Shown piece by piece: positions 52,046 through 61,239 of a stretch of DNA of 64,000 nt. Under the pieces are notes generated by a model, which did no database searches, was not told where the DNA came from, and saw only the letters and a program-made list of their open reading frames with translations. The stretch spans positions 196,891 to 260,890 of the forward strand of contig NZ_LISX01000007.1 of assembly GCF_001905465.1 (NCBI RefSeq). Reading direction: 5' to 3'. Within the stretch, counting starts at the first letter, position 1. Each line of letters begins with the position of its first letter. The translations under genes were made by a program, and so were the position numbers. This DNA comes from Kitasatospora sp. CB01950. Lineage in GTDB: Bacteria; Actinomycetota; Actinomycetes; Streptomycetales; Streptomycetaceae.

Positions 52046-52570
52046 ATGACCGCGCCAGGGCTTCGCACTCGACCCCGGGAAGGAACCGCCTACGCGGCGC
52101 TCCGCCCGGCGGCGGTGCTGTGGTCCGTGCTGCTGGCCGCTCTACTGGCGCTTCTGCCGTGCGCGGCGAACGCCCGCACCGCAGGCTCCGCGCCCGCCGG
52201 GGCCGCCACGTCCGCCGGGGCCGTCACGTCCGTGCAGGCGGTGTCGACCGTCGTTCCGGCGGCGGCCGCCGTCCTCGCGGACCGGGCCACGGCAGCAGCC
52301 GGTCATCAGCACTCCCTCGCGCCGGACGACTCCGGCGTGCGCATCCTGTGCACTGCGGACGGCCCGAACCGGGTTCCCGGCCACGGCTGTTCCAGTCACT
52401 CCTTCTGCGGCCCGGAGTCGCAGCTCCCGAACGCGCCCCCGCAGCCCGGCGCGGTCGTCCTGCCGCAGTTGGTGGCTCCTCCCGCATCGCCCGCCGCCCC
52501 GGCGGTCGATGTCCGACCGGCGCCGCACCACGCGCCCGACCTGCACGCACTCCAGGTTCACCGGTCCTGA
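52046..52570 (+). CDS. Exported/membrane protein with His/Cys-containing tail
   Basis: A 174-residue protein with one hydrophobic segment (VLWSVLLAALLALLPCAANA) acting as signal or anchor. The exported part is Ala/Pro-rich and has possible metal ligands: AGHQHSLAP, GHGCSSHSFCGPE and APHHAPDLHALQVH. It is followed by the DUF3105 and DUF305 genes, which suggests a shared metal-related role (inference). A leaderless start at ATG 52046 is favoured by TAATAT at 52034. I do not recognise a named family. Confidence 0.6.
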   Translation: MTAPGLRTRPREGTAYAALRPAAVLWSVLLAALLALLPCAANARTAGSAPAGAATSAGAVTSVQAVSTVVPAAAAVLADRATAAAGHQHSLAPDDSGVRILCTADGPNRVPGHGCSSHSFCGPESQLPNAPPQPGAVVLPQLVAPPASPAAPAVDVRPAPHHAPDLHALQVHRS

Positions 52571-52681
52571 GCGGAACCCACCGCCGACCCGTTCCCCGTT
52601 CCCGGGGCGGTCGGCGGCTCCGCCGCCCCCACCCCACCGCAGACCGCCGTGCGCCGCACGGCGGGGACAAGGACAACATCC

Positions 52682-53371
52682 ATGGGTTCCGCCTCCAAGC
52701 AGTCCTCCCAGCCCACCGGCAAGCAGCCCAAGGCGGGCAGCAAGGCCGCCCAGCAGGCCGACCGCCGGGCCCGGATCGCCGAGCTGCGCGCCGTCGAGCA
52801 GCGCCGCGAGCGCCGCAACAAGATCCTCACCATCAGCGTCTCGGCCGTCCTGGTGCTCGCCATGGCCGGCGGCGGCACCTGGCTGGCGCTGGACGCCAAG
52901 CACAAGAAGGACGCCAAGGCCGCCGCGGACGCCGCGCCGATCGAGGGCGTCAAGACCTGGGACAAGCTGGGCCGCACCCACGTCCAGACCGAGGTCAAGT
53001 ACGACCAGACCCCGCCGGTCGGCGGCGACCACAACCCGGTCTGGGCGACCTGCATGGGCAACGTCTACGACCAGCCGGTGAAGAACGAGAACGCGGTGCA
53101 CTCGCTGGAGCACGGCGCGGTCTGGGTCACCTACAACGGCAAGGCCACCCCGGACGACATCAAGGCGCTGGGCGAGAAGGTCAAGACCACCCCGTACAGC
53201 CTGATGAGCCCGTACCCGGACGAGCAGGGCACGATCACGCTGACCGCCTGGGGCACCCAGCTGACCGTGGACAACGCGCAGGACCCGCGGATCGAGAAGT
53301 TCTTCACCAAGTACGTGCAGGGTCCGCAGACCCAGGAGCCGGGCGCGTCCTGCAGCTCGGGCACGATGTGA
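52682..53371 (+). CDS. DUF3105 membrane-anchored protein
   Basis: A 229-residue protein: a basic Lys/Gln-rich cytoplasmic start, a coiled helix (RRARIAELRAVEQRRERRNK), one transmembrane helix (ILTISVSAVLVLAMAGGGTWLAL) and an extracytoplasmic DUF3105 domain with VKYDQTPPVGGDHNPVWATCMGNVYDQPV, ENAVHSLEHGAVWVTY and a terminal CSSG. The conserved His/Cys positions suggest metal binding. AAGGA precedes ATG 52682. Its stop overlaps the start of the DUF305 gene by four bases (GTGA), so the two are coupled. Confidence 0.88.
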   Translation: MGSASKQSSQPTGKQPKAGSKAAQQADRRARIAELRAVEQRRERRNKILTISVSAVLVLAMAGGGTWLALDAKHKKDAKAAADAAPIEGVKTWDKLGRTHVQTEVKYDQTPPVGGDHNPVWATCMGNVYDQPVKNENAVHSLEHGAVWVTYNGKATPDDIKALGEKVKTTPYSLMSPYPDEQGTITLTAWGTQLTVDNAQDPRIEKFFTKYVQGPQTQEPGASCSSGTM

Positions 53372-54039
53372 CCGGCGGCCAGGAGCAGGCGGCCGAGCAG
53401 CCCGAGGGCCGGCGCCGCCGGGCACTGTGGTGGCCTGCCGCGCTGGCGGCGGTGGTCGCGCTCGGCCTCGGGGTGCCCGCGCTGGTCTCCAGCGGCACTC
53501 CGGCGGCCGGCAGTTCGTCGTCCGCGCCGAGCACGGACTCGGCCGAGGCCGGGTTCGCCCGCGACATGGCCGCCCACCACCAGCAGGCGATCGACATGTC
53601 GTTCATCGTCCGCGACCGCACCCAGGACCAGGCCGTCCGCACGCTGGCGTTCGACATCATCAACACGCAGGCGAACCAGCGCGGCATGCTGATGGGCTTC
53701 CTCGACCAGTGGGGCCTGACCCAGGCCAGCGCGGCCAAGCCGATGGCGTGGATGGGCCACACGTACGAGGCGCACGACGGTTCGCTGATGCCCGGCATGG
53801 CGACCAACACGGACCTGGAAAGGCTCCGCACGCTCAGCGGCCGGGACGCCGAGGTGTTCTACCTGCAGCTGATGCTCGCCCACCACAAGGGCGGCGTGGA
53901 GATGGCCCAGGCGTACGTCGACGCGGCGAAGAACGACATCGAGAAGCGACTCGCGCAGACCATGGTCAACGGGCAGAAGGCGGAGATCGACCTGATCACC
54001 GGCATGCTCACGGAGCGCGGCGCGCAGCCGACGTCCTGA
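53368..54039 (+). CDS. DUF305 membrane-anchored protein
   Basis: A 223-residue protein with one N-terminal transmembrane helix (ALWWPAALAAVVALGLGVPALV) and a DUF305 four-helix ferritin-like domain. It carries the paired motifs DMAAHHQQAIDMS and LMLAHHKGGVEMAQAYVDAAK and a Met-rich stretch (GMLMGF, PMAWMGHTYEAHDGSLMPGM). Such His/Met sets favour copper or another soft metal outside the membrane. GTG 53368 overlaps the DUF3105 stop. The pair is a common actinobacterial module thought to deal with metals. Confidence 0.9.
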   Translation: MTGGQEQAAEQPEGRRRRALWWPAALAAVVALGLGVPALVSSGTPAAGSSSSAPSTDSAEAGFARDMAAHHQQAIDMSFIVRDRTQDQAVRTLAFDIINTQANQRGMLMGFLDQWGLTQASAAKPMAWMGHTYEAHDGSLMPGMATNTDLERLRTLSGRDAEVFYLQLMLAHHKGGVEMAQAYVDAAKNDIEKRLAQTMVNGQKAEIDLITGMLTERGAQPTS

Positions 54040-54235
54040 CCCTTCGTACCCGAGGAGCGCCGTCCGGAGACTCCGGGCGGCGCTCCCGTCGTACCGCAGC
54101 ACCTGCCGGGCCGGGTGGCAGGATTTCGACGCAATCAGTCGTTCCTGTCTGCTTCGCCGGCCGGTCTCCCCGAGCAGGATGGAGGAAAGAGCCGGCCCTG
54201 CGGCCCCTGCGGCCCCTGCACGGAAAGATCCACCG

Positions 54236-54547
54236 GTGCGCTTCCTCGACCCCGCCTCCTTCACCGCCGAACGCCCGTGGGGCGCTCTCGACCTCGTCGC
54301 ACTGGACAACGCGACCGTCCGACTGCACTGGACGGACCAGCCGTACCGGTGGCACGTCAACGACGGCCCGGAGGTGTTCGTCGTCCTCGACGGCGCCGTC
54401 GACATGCACTACCGCATCGACGGCGCAGAACGGGTCGAACACCTCACCCCGGGCCGCGTGTGCTGCGTCGAACCCGGAGACGAACACGTGGCCCACCCCG
54501 CCCCCGAGGCCCGCATCCTGGTCATCGAGAGGCGCGACAGCGAGTGA
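54236..54547 (+). CDS. Single-domain cupin
   Basis: A 103-residue cupin. Motif 1 is degenerate (YRWHVNDGPEVFVVLDGAVDMHYRI) and motif 2 is PGRVCCVEPGDEHVAHPAPEARILVIER, with likely metal ligands His, Glu and His. It is cytoplasmic; the ligand or reaction is unknown. GTG 54236 follows GGAAAG at eight bases. An in-frame ATG at 54179 would add 19 low-complexity residues. Confidence 0.78.
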   Translation: MRFLDPASFTAERPWGALDLVALDNATVRLHWTDQPYRWHVNDGPEVFVVLDGAVDMHYRIDGAERVEHLTPGRVCCVEPGDEHVAHPAPEARILVIERRDSE

Positions 54548-54560
54548 CGACGCACACCCC

Positions 54561-54758
54561 CACAGCCGACCGACCACACCGGGGCCGGTACGGAGGGGAA
54601 GCGGTCGGCCGACAGACACCGGGGCACCACCGCACGCACTGAGGCAACACCAAGGGCGGGGTGGACTACGAGCACCGCCGCAGCCGATCGACCGCACGCA
54701 CTGCGGCACCGCCGGGGCAGGTACGGCAGAGGACGCGGTCAGCCGGCAGACAGCCGGG
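54561..54758. repeat. Imperfect tandem duplication at the MFS gene 3' end
   Basis: Two imperfect copies (about 54561-54624 and 54680-54758) share the order CAGCCGA-CGACC, CCGGGGC-GGTACGG, GCGGTC-GCCG and CAGACA. A third shared motif, ACCGCACGCACTG, occurs in both halves. The second copy runs into the last codons of the MFS gene. No gene is visible within. Confidence 0.5.
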
Positions 54759-56280
54759 CCGCCGGCAGGGCGACTGCGGCGAGCAGCAGCAGGACCACCC
54801 GGCCGCCGACCGCCGGGCCGGCGAGGTGGACTGCGAGCACCGGCAGGGCGGTGCCGAGCGCGGTGCCGAGGCTGCGCACCATGTTGACCAGGCCCCCGCC
54901 GACGGCCGAGCTCTGTGCCGGTATCGCCCGCATCACCAGCGCATTGTTGGCGGGCAGCAGCAGACCGAGGCCGTAGCCGGCCACCAGCAGGGGCACCACC
55001 GCGCCGGGGCCGGACCCGGGCAGCAGCGCGAGCGCCAGCAGCCCGGCGGCGGCCAGCAGCGCGCCGGCGCGGCAGCGGACCGCGTCGCCCCAGCCGCGCG
55101 GCAGCAGCGCGCCGCCGACGGTGGCGGCCAGCGCGAACGCTGCGGGCAGCGCGGTGATCACCAGTCCGGCGGTGGCGGCGGGCACGCCGCGTCCGGCCAG
55201 CATCACGGGTTCCAGCACCAGCGGACAGAACAGCAGCAGGTAACCGATCAGCGCCACGACCAGCCCGGCCCGGATGCCGGGGGTGTTCACCAGCCCGGGC
55301 GGAACGATCGGCCGGTCCGCACGCCGCTCCTGCCGGACCAGCCCGGCCGCCGCGACGACCGCCAGCAGCGCCAACGCAGCCACCGCCCAGCCGGGCAACG
55401 GCAGTCCGGAGGCGGCGGACAGCGCCAGCAGCAACGCGGTGGACGCCGTGCCGAGCAGCAGCAGCCCCGCCACATCGAAGCGCCCACCACCGCTCCGCCT
55501 GCCTGCCCGCCCGCTGTCAACCCGCCCGCCATCGACCCGCCCGGCACCGCTCCGCCCGCCGGCCAGGTCGACGCGTCCGCCGTTCCCCTCCGGGCGAGCC
55601 TCGCGGCGGCCGGCGGGGAAGGTGCGCGGGAGCAGGAACCAGCCGGCCAGGATGCCGAGCACGCCGATCGGGACGTTGACCCAGAACGCCCAGCGCCAGG
55701 AGGCGTGGGTGACCAGCAGGCCGCCGAGGGTCGGGCCGAGCGCGAGGCCGAGGGCCTGGGCGGCGGCCTGGATGCCGAGCGCGGTGCGCATCGCCCGTTC
55801 GGGTACGCCGCGGGCGACCAGCGCGACGCTGTTGGCCTGCATCATCGCGCCACCGACGGCCTGTACGGCACGGCAGGCGACCAGGACTGCGAGGCTGTCG
55901 GCCAGTCCGGCACCGAGCGAGGCGGCCGCGAACACCGCGAAACCGCCCAGGTACATGGTTTTGCGGCCGACCAGGTCGGACAGCCGCCCGACCGGGGCGA
56001 GCAGCGCGACCAGCACCAGCAGGTAGGACAGCGACACCCACTCGACGGCGGCGAAGCCCGCGTCGAACCGGTGTTCCAGCGCGGGGAAGACCAGCGAGGT
56101 GACGCTCGCGGTCAGCTGGCCGAGGAACGCGCCGACGCAGACCGTGCCGACGGCCAGCCAGTGCGCGTGCGGCCAGCGGGCGACGGCGCGCGGACGCGGG
56201 CGTTCGGCGCGCTGCAGGACGTCCTGAAGGGTGCCTGGCAGGGTGTCGAGCAGCCTCGGGGCTACGGCGGGTTCGGCCAT
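54739..56280 (-). CDS. MFS drug-efflux transporter (DHA2-like)
   Basis: A 513-residue membrane transporter with ~14 helices. MFS motif A is seen as LLAPVGRLSDLVGRKTMYLGG and motif C-like as GLALGPTLGGLLV; the end of helix 5 reads WRWAFWVNVPIGVLG. This is the proton-driven drug-export DHA2 type. The central cytoplasmic loop has an unusual Gly/Arg/Val/Asp-rich insert (GGRVDLAGG, GRVDGGRVDSGR). ATG 56280 is preceded by TATATT at six bases (leaderless). It is divergent from a MarR gene, which probably represses it. Confidence 0.92.
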   Translation of the reverse strand: MAEPAVAPRLLDTLPGTLQDVLQRAERPRPRAVARWPHAHWLAVGTVCVGAFLGQLTASVTSLVFPALEHRFDAGFAAVEWVSLSYLLVLVALLAPVGRLSDLVGRKTMYLGGFAVFAAASLGAGLADSLAVLVACRAVQAVGGAMMQANSVALVARGVPERAMRTALGIQAAAQALGLALGPTLGGLLVTHASWRWAFWVNVPIGVLGILAGWFLLPRTFPAGRREARPEGNGGRVDLAGGRSGAGRVDGGRVDSGRAGRRSGGGRFDVAGLLLLGTASTALLLALSAASGLPLPGWAVAALALLAVVAAAGLVRQERRADRPIVPPGLVNTPGIRAGLVVALIGYLLLFCPLVLEPVMLAGRGVPAATAGLVITALPAAFALAATVGGALLPRGWGDAVRCRAGALLAAAGLLALALLPGSGPGAVVPLLVAGYGLGLLLPANNALVMRAIPAQSSAVGGGLVNMVRSLGTALGTALPVLAVHLAGPAVGGRVVLLLLAAVALPAARLSAG

Positions 56281-56288
56281 GGTTCGAA

Positions 56289-56307
56289 TATATCTGCTAC
56301 CGACATA
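56289..56307. promoter_or_regulatory. Probable MarR operator
   Basis: An imperfect palindrome TATATC-TGCTACC-GACATA lies over the leaderless -10 of the MFS gene, in the intergenic region shared with the divergent MarR gene. Binding there would block transporter transcription. Inferred from position and symmetry. Confidence 0.5.
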
Positions 56308-56424
56308 ATCGCTCAAGGAGTGTTTCCGAACCCGAGGCATCCGGTTGCGCCCGGCAACGGTTTTCGCTGGTCAACGGACACACACCGGACAGCGCCGACG
56401 GCACCTGGCGCTACGCTGTCCGCC

Positions 56425-56922
56425 ATGTCTTCGCAGCCCCAACCCGCGCCCGGCCCCCTAGCGCCGGACACCGACGCACTCGCCGGGGCCCAGCAGCTCA
56501 CCGACGTGATCACCCGGCTGCGCCGCGCGCTGCGCAGCTCGATCCGGTCCGAGTTCCCGTGGGAGGCGCTGCCGATGGCCCAGGTCGAACTGCTCCAGAC
56601 CCTCGCCGTCGCCCCCATGCGGGTCGGCGAACTCGCGGCCCGCCAGCGCCTCGCGCCCAACACCGTCAGCGGCCTGATCTCCAAGCTCCTCGACGCCGGA
56701 CTCGTCGACCGCCAGCCCGACCCGGGCGACCGCCGCACCGCCCGGATCGCCCTCACCGAGGCCGGCCACCAGCAGCTCCGCGACTGGCAGAGCGCCCACG
56801 AACGCCGCCTCGCCGCCGCTCTCGCCGCCCTCACCCCCACCGACCGCGCCGCCGTCATGCACGCGCTCCCCGGCCTCGACCGCCTCGCCCACTCCCTCAC
56901 GGGCACCGACCCGGCCCGCTGA
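56425..56922 (+). CDS. MarR-family transcriptional regulator
   Basis: A 165-residue regulator of normal length with the winged helix-turn-helix LPMAQVELLQTLAVAPMRVGELAARQRLAPNTVSGLISKLLDAGLVDRQPDPGDRRTARIALTEAGHQQL, including the wing motif DxRxxRIxLT. A TACGCT hexamer seven bases before ATG 56425 suggests a leaderless transcript. Its divergence from a drug-efflux gene implies ligand-relieved repression of that pump. Confidence 0.92.
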   Translation: MSSQPQPAPGPLAPDTDALAGAQQLTDVITRLRRALRSSIRSEFPWEALPMAQVELLQTLAVAPMRVGELAARQRLAPNTVSGLISKLLDAGLVDRQPDPGDRRTARIALTEAGHQQLRDWQSAHERRLAAALAALTPTDRAAVMHALPGLDRLAHSLTGTDPAR

Positions 56923-57057
56923 AACCGCAGAAGCCGCTGAAACCGCCGCCACCGCCGAACCACCGGAACCGCACTCGCACGGCACTCCCACGGCACTCGC
57001 ACGGCGATGTCCGATTCCCGCCAGTCGGGGCCCCGGTGATGGCGCAGACTGGATGGC

Positions 57058-58605
57058 GTGATCGACGACGAGACCAGATACCGAGCCGTGCACAGCCGGG
57101 ACGCCCGCTTCGACGGGGTGTTCTTCACGGCCGTCCGCACCACCGGCATCTACTGCCGTCCGAGCTGCCCGGCCACCACCCCGAAGCGCACCAACTGCTC
57201 GTTCTACCCGACCGCGGCCGCCGCTCAGGGCGCCGGATACCGGGCCTGCCGACGCTGCCGGCCCGACTCGGTGCCGGGCTCGCCCGAGTGGAACCACCGT
57301 GCCGACCTGGTCGGCCGGGCCGTCCGGCTGATCGGGGACGGCGTGGTGGACCGCGAGGGTGTCGCGGGGCTCGCCGACCGGCTGGGCTACAGCGCCCGGC
57401 AGCTCCAGCGGCAGCTGACCGCCGAACTCGGCGCAGGCCCGCTCGCACTGGCCCGCGCGCAGCGCGCCCAGACCGCCCGGCTGCTCCTGCAGACCACCGA
57501 ACTCCCGGTCACCGACGTGGCGTTCGCGGCCGGCTTCGCCTCGGTGCGGCAGTTCAACGACACCATCCGCGAGGTCTACGACCGCACCCCCAGCACGCTG
57601 CGCACCGAGCACGGCGGCCACCGCCGCCAGCCCGTCGCGGCCGGCCCGCTCGCGCTGCGGCTCGCCTACCGGGGTGCCCTCGACACCGAGCACCTGCTGG
57701 ACTTCCTCGCACTGCGGGCCGTTCCGGGCGTCGAGGAGGTCGTCCCCGGGCCGCGCCCCGGCAGCCGCACCTACCGGCGCACCCTGGCCCTGCCGTACGG
57801 GCACGGCATCGCCGAGGTCGACGGCCTCGCGCCCGGCGACCCGTCGACCCGCGGCTGGCTGGACTGCCGGCTGACGCTGAGCGACCTGCGCGACCTCACC
57901 ACGGCCGTGCACCGGCTGCGCGCCCTGTTCGACCTGGACGCCGACCCGGACGCGGTCGACGCCCGGCTCGCCACCGACCCGCTGCTCGCCCCGCTGGCCG
58001 CCGCCCGGCCCGGACTGCGCTCCCCCGGCCACGTCGACCCGCACGAACTCGCCGTCCGCGCCGTCCTCGGCCAGCAGATCAGCGTCGCCGCCGCCCGCAC
58101 CCTGGCCGGCCGGCTCGCCGAGACGTACGGCGCCCCGCTGCCCGCCGCGGACGGCGGCCTGCGCCTGCTGTTCCCGACCGCCGCGGCCCTCGCGGCCGCC
58201 GACCCCGAGCACCTGGCGATGCCGCAGGCCCGCCGCCGCGCGCTGCTCGGCCTGTGCGCCGCACTCGCCGACGGCACCGTCCGGCTGGACCCGGGCGTGG
58301 ACCGCGAACAGGCCGCCGCCGACCTGCTCGCCCTCCCCGGCATCGGCCCGTGGACGGTCGGCTACCTCCGGATGCGTGCCCTCGCCGACCCGGACGTCTT
58401 CCTCCCCACCGACATCGGCGTGCGCGACGGCCTGCGCGCCCTCGGCGAGAGCGGCGAGGCGCGCACCGCCGCCGAGCGCTCCGCCGCCTGGGCGCCCTGG
58501 CGCTCCTACGCCCTGCACCACCTGTGGTCGGCGGCCTCCGCCCACCACACCGCCCACCGCACCACCCATCACACCGCCCTCCGCACCCGCAAGGAACCGG
58601 CATGA
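57058..58605 (+). CDS. Ada-AlkA fusion: methylphosphotriester-sensing regulator/3-methyladenine glycosylase
   Basis: A 515-residue fusion. Residues 1-75 are the Ada zinc domain with Cys33, Cys37, Cys64 and Cys67; Cys33 should accept methyl groups from phosphotriesters. An AraC-type helix-turn-helix pair follows (about 80-180, LADRLGYSARQLQRQL, FASVRQFNDTIREVYDRTPS). Then comes an AlkA N-terminal domain (about 205-320) and a helix-hairpin-helix glycosylase (LLALPGIGPWTVGYL near 424, catalytic Asp452 in FLPTDIGV). It senses alkylation, activates repair genes and excises alkylated bases. GTG 57058. It overlaps the ogt-like gene by four bases. Confidence 0.95.
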   Translation: MIDDETRYRAVHSRDARFDGVFFTAVRTTGIYCRPSCPATTPKRTNCSFYPTAAAAQGAGYRACRRCRPDSVPGSPEWNHRADLVGRAVRLIGDGVVDREGVAGLADRLGYSARQLQRQLTAELGAGPLALARAQRAQTARLLLQTTELPVTDVAFAAGFASVRQFNDTIREVYDRTPSTLRTEHGGHRRQPVAAGPLALRLAYRGALDTEHLLDFLALRAVPGVEEVVPGPRPGSRTYRRTLALPYGHGIAEVDGLAPGDPSTRGWLDCRLTLSDLRDLTTAVHRLRALFDLDADPDAVDARLATDPLLAPLAAARPGLRSPGHVDPHELAVRAVLGQQISVAAARTLAGRLAETYGAPLPAADGGLRLLFPTAAALAAADPEHLAMPQARRRALLGLCAALADGTVRLDPGVDREQAAADLLALPGIGPWTVGYLRMRALADPDVFLPTDIGVRDGLRALGESGEARTAAERSAAWAPWRSYALHHLWSAASAHHTAHRTTHHTALRTRKEPA

Positions 58606-59117
58606 CCACCGTCTTCACCACCATGGACAGCCCGCTCGGCACCCTGCTGCTCAGCGGGACCCTCGACGAGGAGCGCGGCTTCGCCCTGACCGCCGTCACC
58701 GCCCCGGGCCAGAAGGGCGCGCTCGCCGAACCCGCCGCCGACTGGCAGCCCGACCCGGAGGCGCTCGCCCCCGCCGTCGAGCAGCTCACCGCGTACTTCG
58801 CCGGCGAACGCACCACCTTCGACCTGCCGCTCGCGCCCGTCGGCACCGAGTTCCGCCGCCGCATCTGGGACACCCTCGACGACATCCCCTACGGCACCAC
58901 CGTCACCTACGGCCAACTCGCCGACGCCGCAGGCCAGTCCCCCCGCGCCGTCCGCGCCGTCGGCGGCGCCGTCGGAGCCAACCCCCTCCTGGTCGTCCGC
59001 CCCTGCCACCGCGTCATGGGCGCCAACGGCAGCCTCACCGGCTTCGCCGCCGGCATCGACGCCAAGCGCTGGCTCCTCGCCCACGAGAACGGCGAGGACG
59101 CGGGGCAGCTGTTCTGA
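58602..59117 (+). CDS. ogt: Methylated-DNA-protein cysteine methyltransferase
   Basis: A 171-residue suicide DNA-repair protein that removes methyl groups from O6-methylguanine. The acceptor is Cys135 in RPCHRVMG. The helix-turn-helix segment FRRRIWDTLDDIPYGTTVTYGQLADAAGQSPRAVRAVGGAVGANP precedes it, and a short N-terminal ribonuclease-H-like domain is present. ATG 58602 overlaps the Ada-AlkA stop (ATGA), giving a two-gene alkylation-response operon. It is convergent with the STAND ATPase gene, with eight bases between stops. Confidence 0.95.
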   Translation: MTTVFTTMDSPLGTLLLSGTLDEERGFALTAVTAPGQKGALAEPAADWQPDPEALAPAVEQLTAYFAGERTTFDLPLAPVGTEFRRRIWDTLDDIPYGTTVTYGQLADAAGQSPRAVRAVGGAVGANPLLVVRPCHRVMGANGSLTGFAAGIDAKRWLLAHENGEDAGQLF

Positions 59118-59124
59118 CGTCGAG

Positions 59125-61239
59125 TCAGTCGCGCCCGTCGAGATCGGCCATCCGGCGGGCCAGCCGGGCGGTGTCCGGTGCGGCGACGCTCAGATACAGC
59201 TCGTGCGCGACCGTGAACCGCTCCCGGGCGAGGTCCGACTCGCCCTGCGCCAGGGCGAGTTCGCCGAGCCACTCGGTGCTGCGGGCCCGCCAGTGCGTCG
59301 AGCCCGCCGTGTCGAACCCGGCCCGGGCGGTCTCCAATTCGGCCCCCGCCTGCTCGTACCGCCCGGCCAGGGTATGCGCCCGACCCCGGATCGCGCGCGC
59401 CCGGCACACCTCGTACGGATCATCGACCGACGTCAAGTCCGCTATGGCCGCGGATAGTTGGCGCACCGCCTCGGCCTCGTCGCCAACGTCCACCGCGACC
59501 TCGCCGAGCGCGATCCGAATCAGGCCGACACCCCGCCGGTAGCCGAGCGCCTCGCGCAGGACCAAGGCCTGCGCGAACCGGGCCCGCGCGGAGTCGAACT
59601 CGCCGAGAATGCGGTGCGCGTGGCCGAGCCCGGTCAGGGCCTGCGCCTCGGCCCGCCGGTCGCCGTTCCCCCGGGCCACCACGAGGGCCTGCGCGTACCA
59701 CTGCGCGGACTCGCCGATCCGGCCGGCACTGCGCAGCCCCTGCCCGCCGGAGGTCAGGAGCCGCTGCTCGGCGATCCGGTCCCCGGCCTTCCGGGCCGCG
59801 TCCAACCCCAGGGCGTGGGACTCCACCTGCATCGCGTGCGGCTTGAGGCGGATGAACATCGGCTGCATCGCGTCGGCCAACTGCCACACCAGCGTGTACC
59901 GGCGGCTGCGGGCCGCGTCCCGAAGCACGGCGGAGAGCTGGTCGCGCTCCCGGTCGAACCAGCCGAGTGCCTCCCCCTCTTCTTCGAACTCGGCTGCGTG
60001 CAGCGGAGGTTGGTGGTAGTCCCGGGCGAGGCTGCGGTGGCTGGGCATGATCAGCGCCTCGGCGGCGGTCGCCGCCGCCAGGTAGTGCTCGCCGACCCGC
60101 CGCACTGCGGCCTCGCACTGCTCGGGGGTGTCCTCGGCTCGGCCGCGCTCGCCGGCATGGAGCCGGACCAGGTCGTGGAACCGGTAGCGGCCACCGGCGC
60201 GCTCCTCCAACAGGTGCGCCCCGGCGAGCGCGTCGAGCCCGCCGTCGGCCTCGTCCAGCGAGACTTCGACGGCAGCACCGGCCGTCTCCGGCGTGAAGTC
60301 CAGCACCGGAAGCTGTCCGAGCATGCGGTACAGCCTGGCCGTCGCCCGGTCCAGCAGCCCGTACGAGGCGTCCAGTGCGCCGCGCACCGCCATCTCGCCG
60401 TCCATCCGCAGGGCCGCCAGCCGATCGGCCTCACGGCGCAGCGCCTCGGCGGTCGCCGCGAGCGGCTGCCGGGGCCTGGACGCCATCCGCGCACCGGCCA
60501 CGCATATGGCCAACGGCAGGCCCGCACAGCGGCTCACCACCTGCTCGGCGGCGATCGGCTCGGCGGCGATCCGATCCGCGCCGACCCGCTGGGCCAGCAG
60601 TTCGGTGGCCGCGACCGGGTCGATCAGGCCGACCGGGAAGAACCCCGCGCCGTCCATGAACAGCCCGCCCAGCCGGGTACGGCTGGTCACCACCGTGACG
60701 GAACGCTCGGCGCCGGGCAGCAGCGCGCGAACCTGAGCGGCGGTGGCGGCGCTGTCCAGCAGGACGCCGATCCGGCGGCTCGCCGTCGCGGACCGCCAGA
60801 GCGCGGCCGCCTCGTGCAGTTCACCGGGTACCCGGGCGAGGCCCAGCGCCCGCAGGAACGCGCCCAGCACCTCGACCGGATCGGTCGGACCACCGGGTGC
60901 ATGACTGCGCAGGTCGGCATAGAACAGCCCGTCCGGGAACTCCTCCGCCCGACTGCGCAGCCAACTCCCCGCAAGCGCGCTCTTGCCCACGCCGGCCGGT
61001 CCGATCAGCACCAGGCAACGTCCGCCCTGCGGCAATGCGGACTCCAACTCCCGGTCGAGCATGGCCAGTTCTCTCTCGCGCCCGAGGAGGCGCGCAGGGG
61101 CGGGCGGAAGCTGTTGAGGTACTGGAAGCAGCGCCGGAGCGTGTGAATGGATGTGCACGCCCCCCCTGATGTCTCCCGCCTGGAGGGCCACGCCCTCGAT
61201 CTTGGCCTGGCCCGTGACGGAATTGCGGTGGCCTTCCAC
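59125..61239 (-). CDS. STAND-type (NB-ARC-like) ATPase with TPR repeats
   Basis: A 704-residue protein. The first ~30 residues hold the actinobacterial motif VTGQAKIEGVALQAGDIRGGVHIH, seen in front of many STAND and effector proteins. An NB-ARC domain follows: P-loop LIGPAGVGKSAL near 75, VLLDSAATAAQV (Walker B) and CAGLPLAICVAGARM (GLPL). Then a winged-helix-like part, and from about 450 a series of TPRs (AQWYAQALVVARGNGDRRAEAQALTGLGHAHR and similar). No DNA-binding domain is present. It probably oligomerises on a signal. GTG 61239 follows GGAGG. It is divergent from a SARP-NB-ARC gene. Confidence 0.85.
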   Translation of the reverse strand: MEGHRNSVTGQAKIEGVALQAGDIRGGVHIHSHAPALLPVPQQLPPAPARLLGRERELAMLDRELESALPQGGRCLVLIGPAGVGKSALAGSWLRSRAEEFPDGLFYADLRSHAPGGPTDPVEVLGAFLRALGLARVPGELHEAAALWRSATASRRIGVLLDSAATAAQVRALLPGAERSVTVVTSRTRLGGLFMDGAGFFPVGLIDPVAATELLAQRVGADRIAAEPIAAEQVVSRCAGLPLAICVAGARMASRPRQPLAATAEALRREADRLAALRMDGEMAVRGALDASYGLLDRATARLYRMLGQLPVLDFTPETAGAAVEVSLDEADGGLDALAGAHLLEERAGGRYRFHDLVRLHAGERGRAEDTPEQCEAAVRRVGEHYLAAATAAEALIMPSHRSLARDYHQPPLHAAEFEEEGEALGWFDRERDQLSAVLRDAARSRRYTLVWQLADAMQPMFIRLKPHAMQVESHALGLDAARKAGDRIAEQRLLTSGGQGLRSAGRIGESAQWYAQALVVARGNGDRRAEAQALTGLGHAHRILGEFDSARARFAQALVLREALGYRRGVGLIRIALGEVAVDVGDEAEAVRQLSAAIADLTSVDDPYEVCRARAIRGRAHTLAGRYEQAGAELETARAGFDTAGSTHWRARSTEWLGELALAQGESDLARERFTVAHELYLSVAAPDTARLARRMADLDGRD

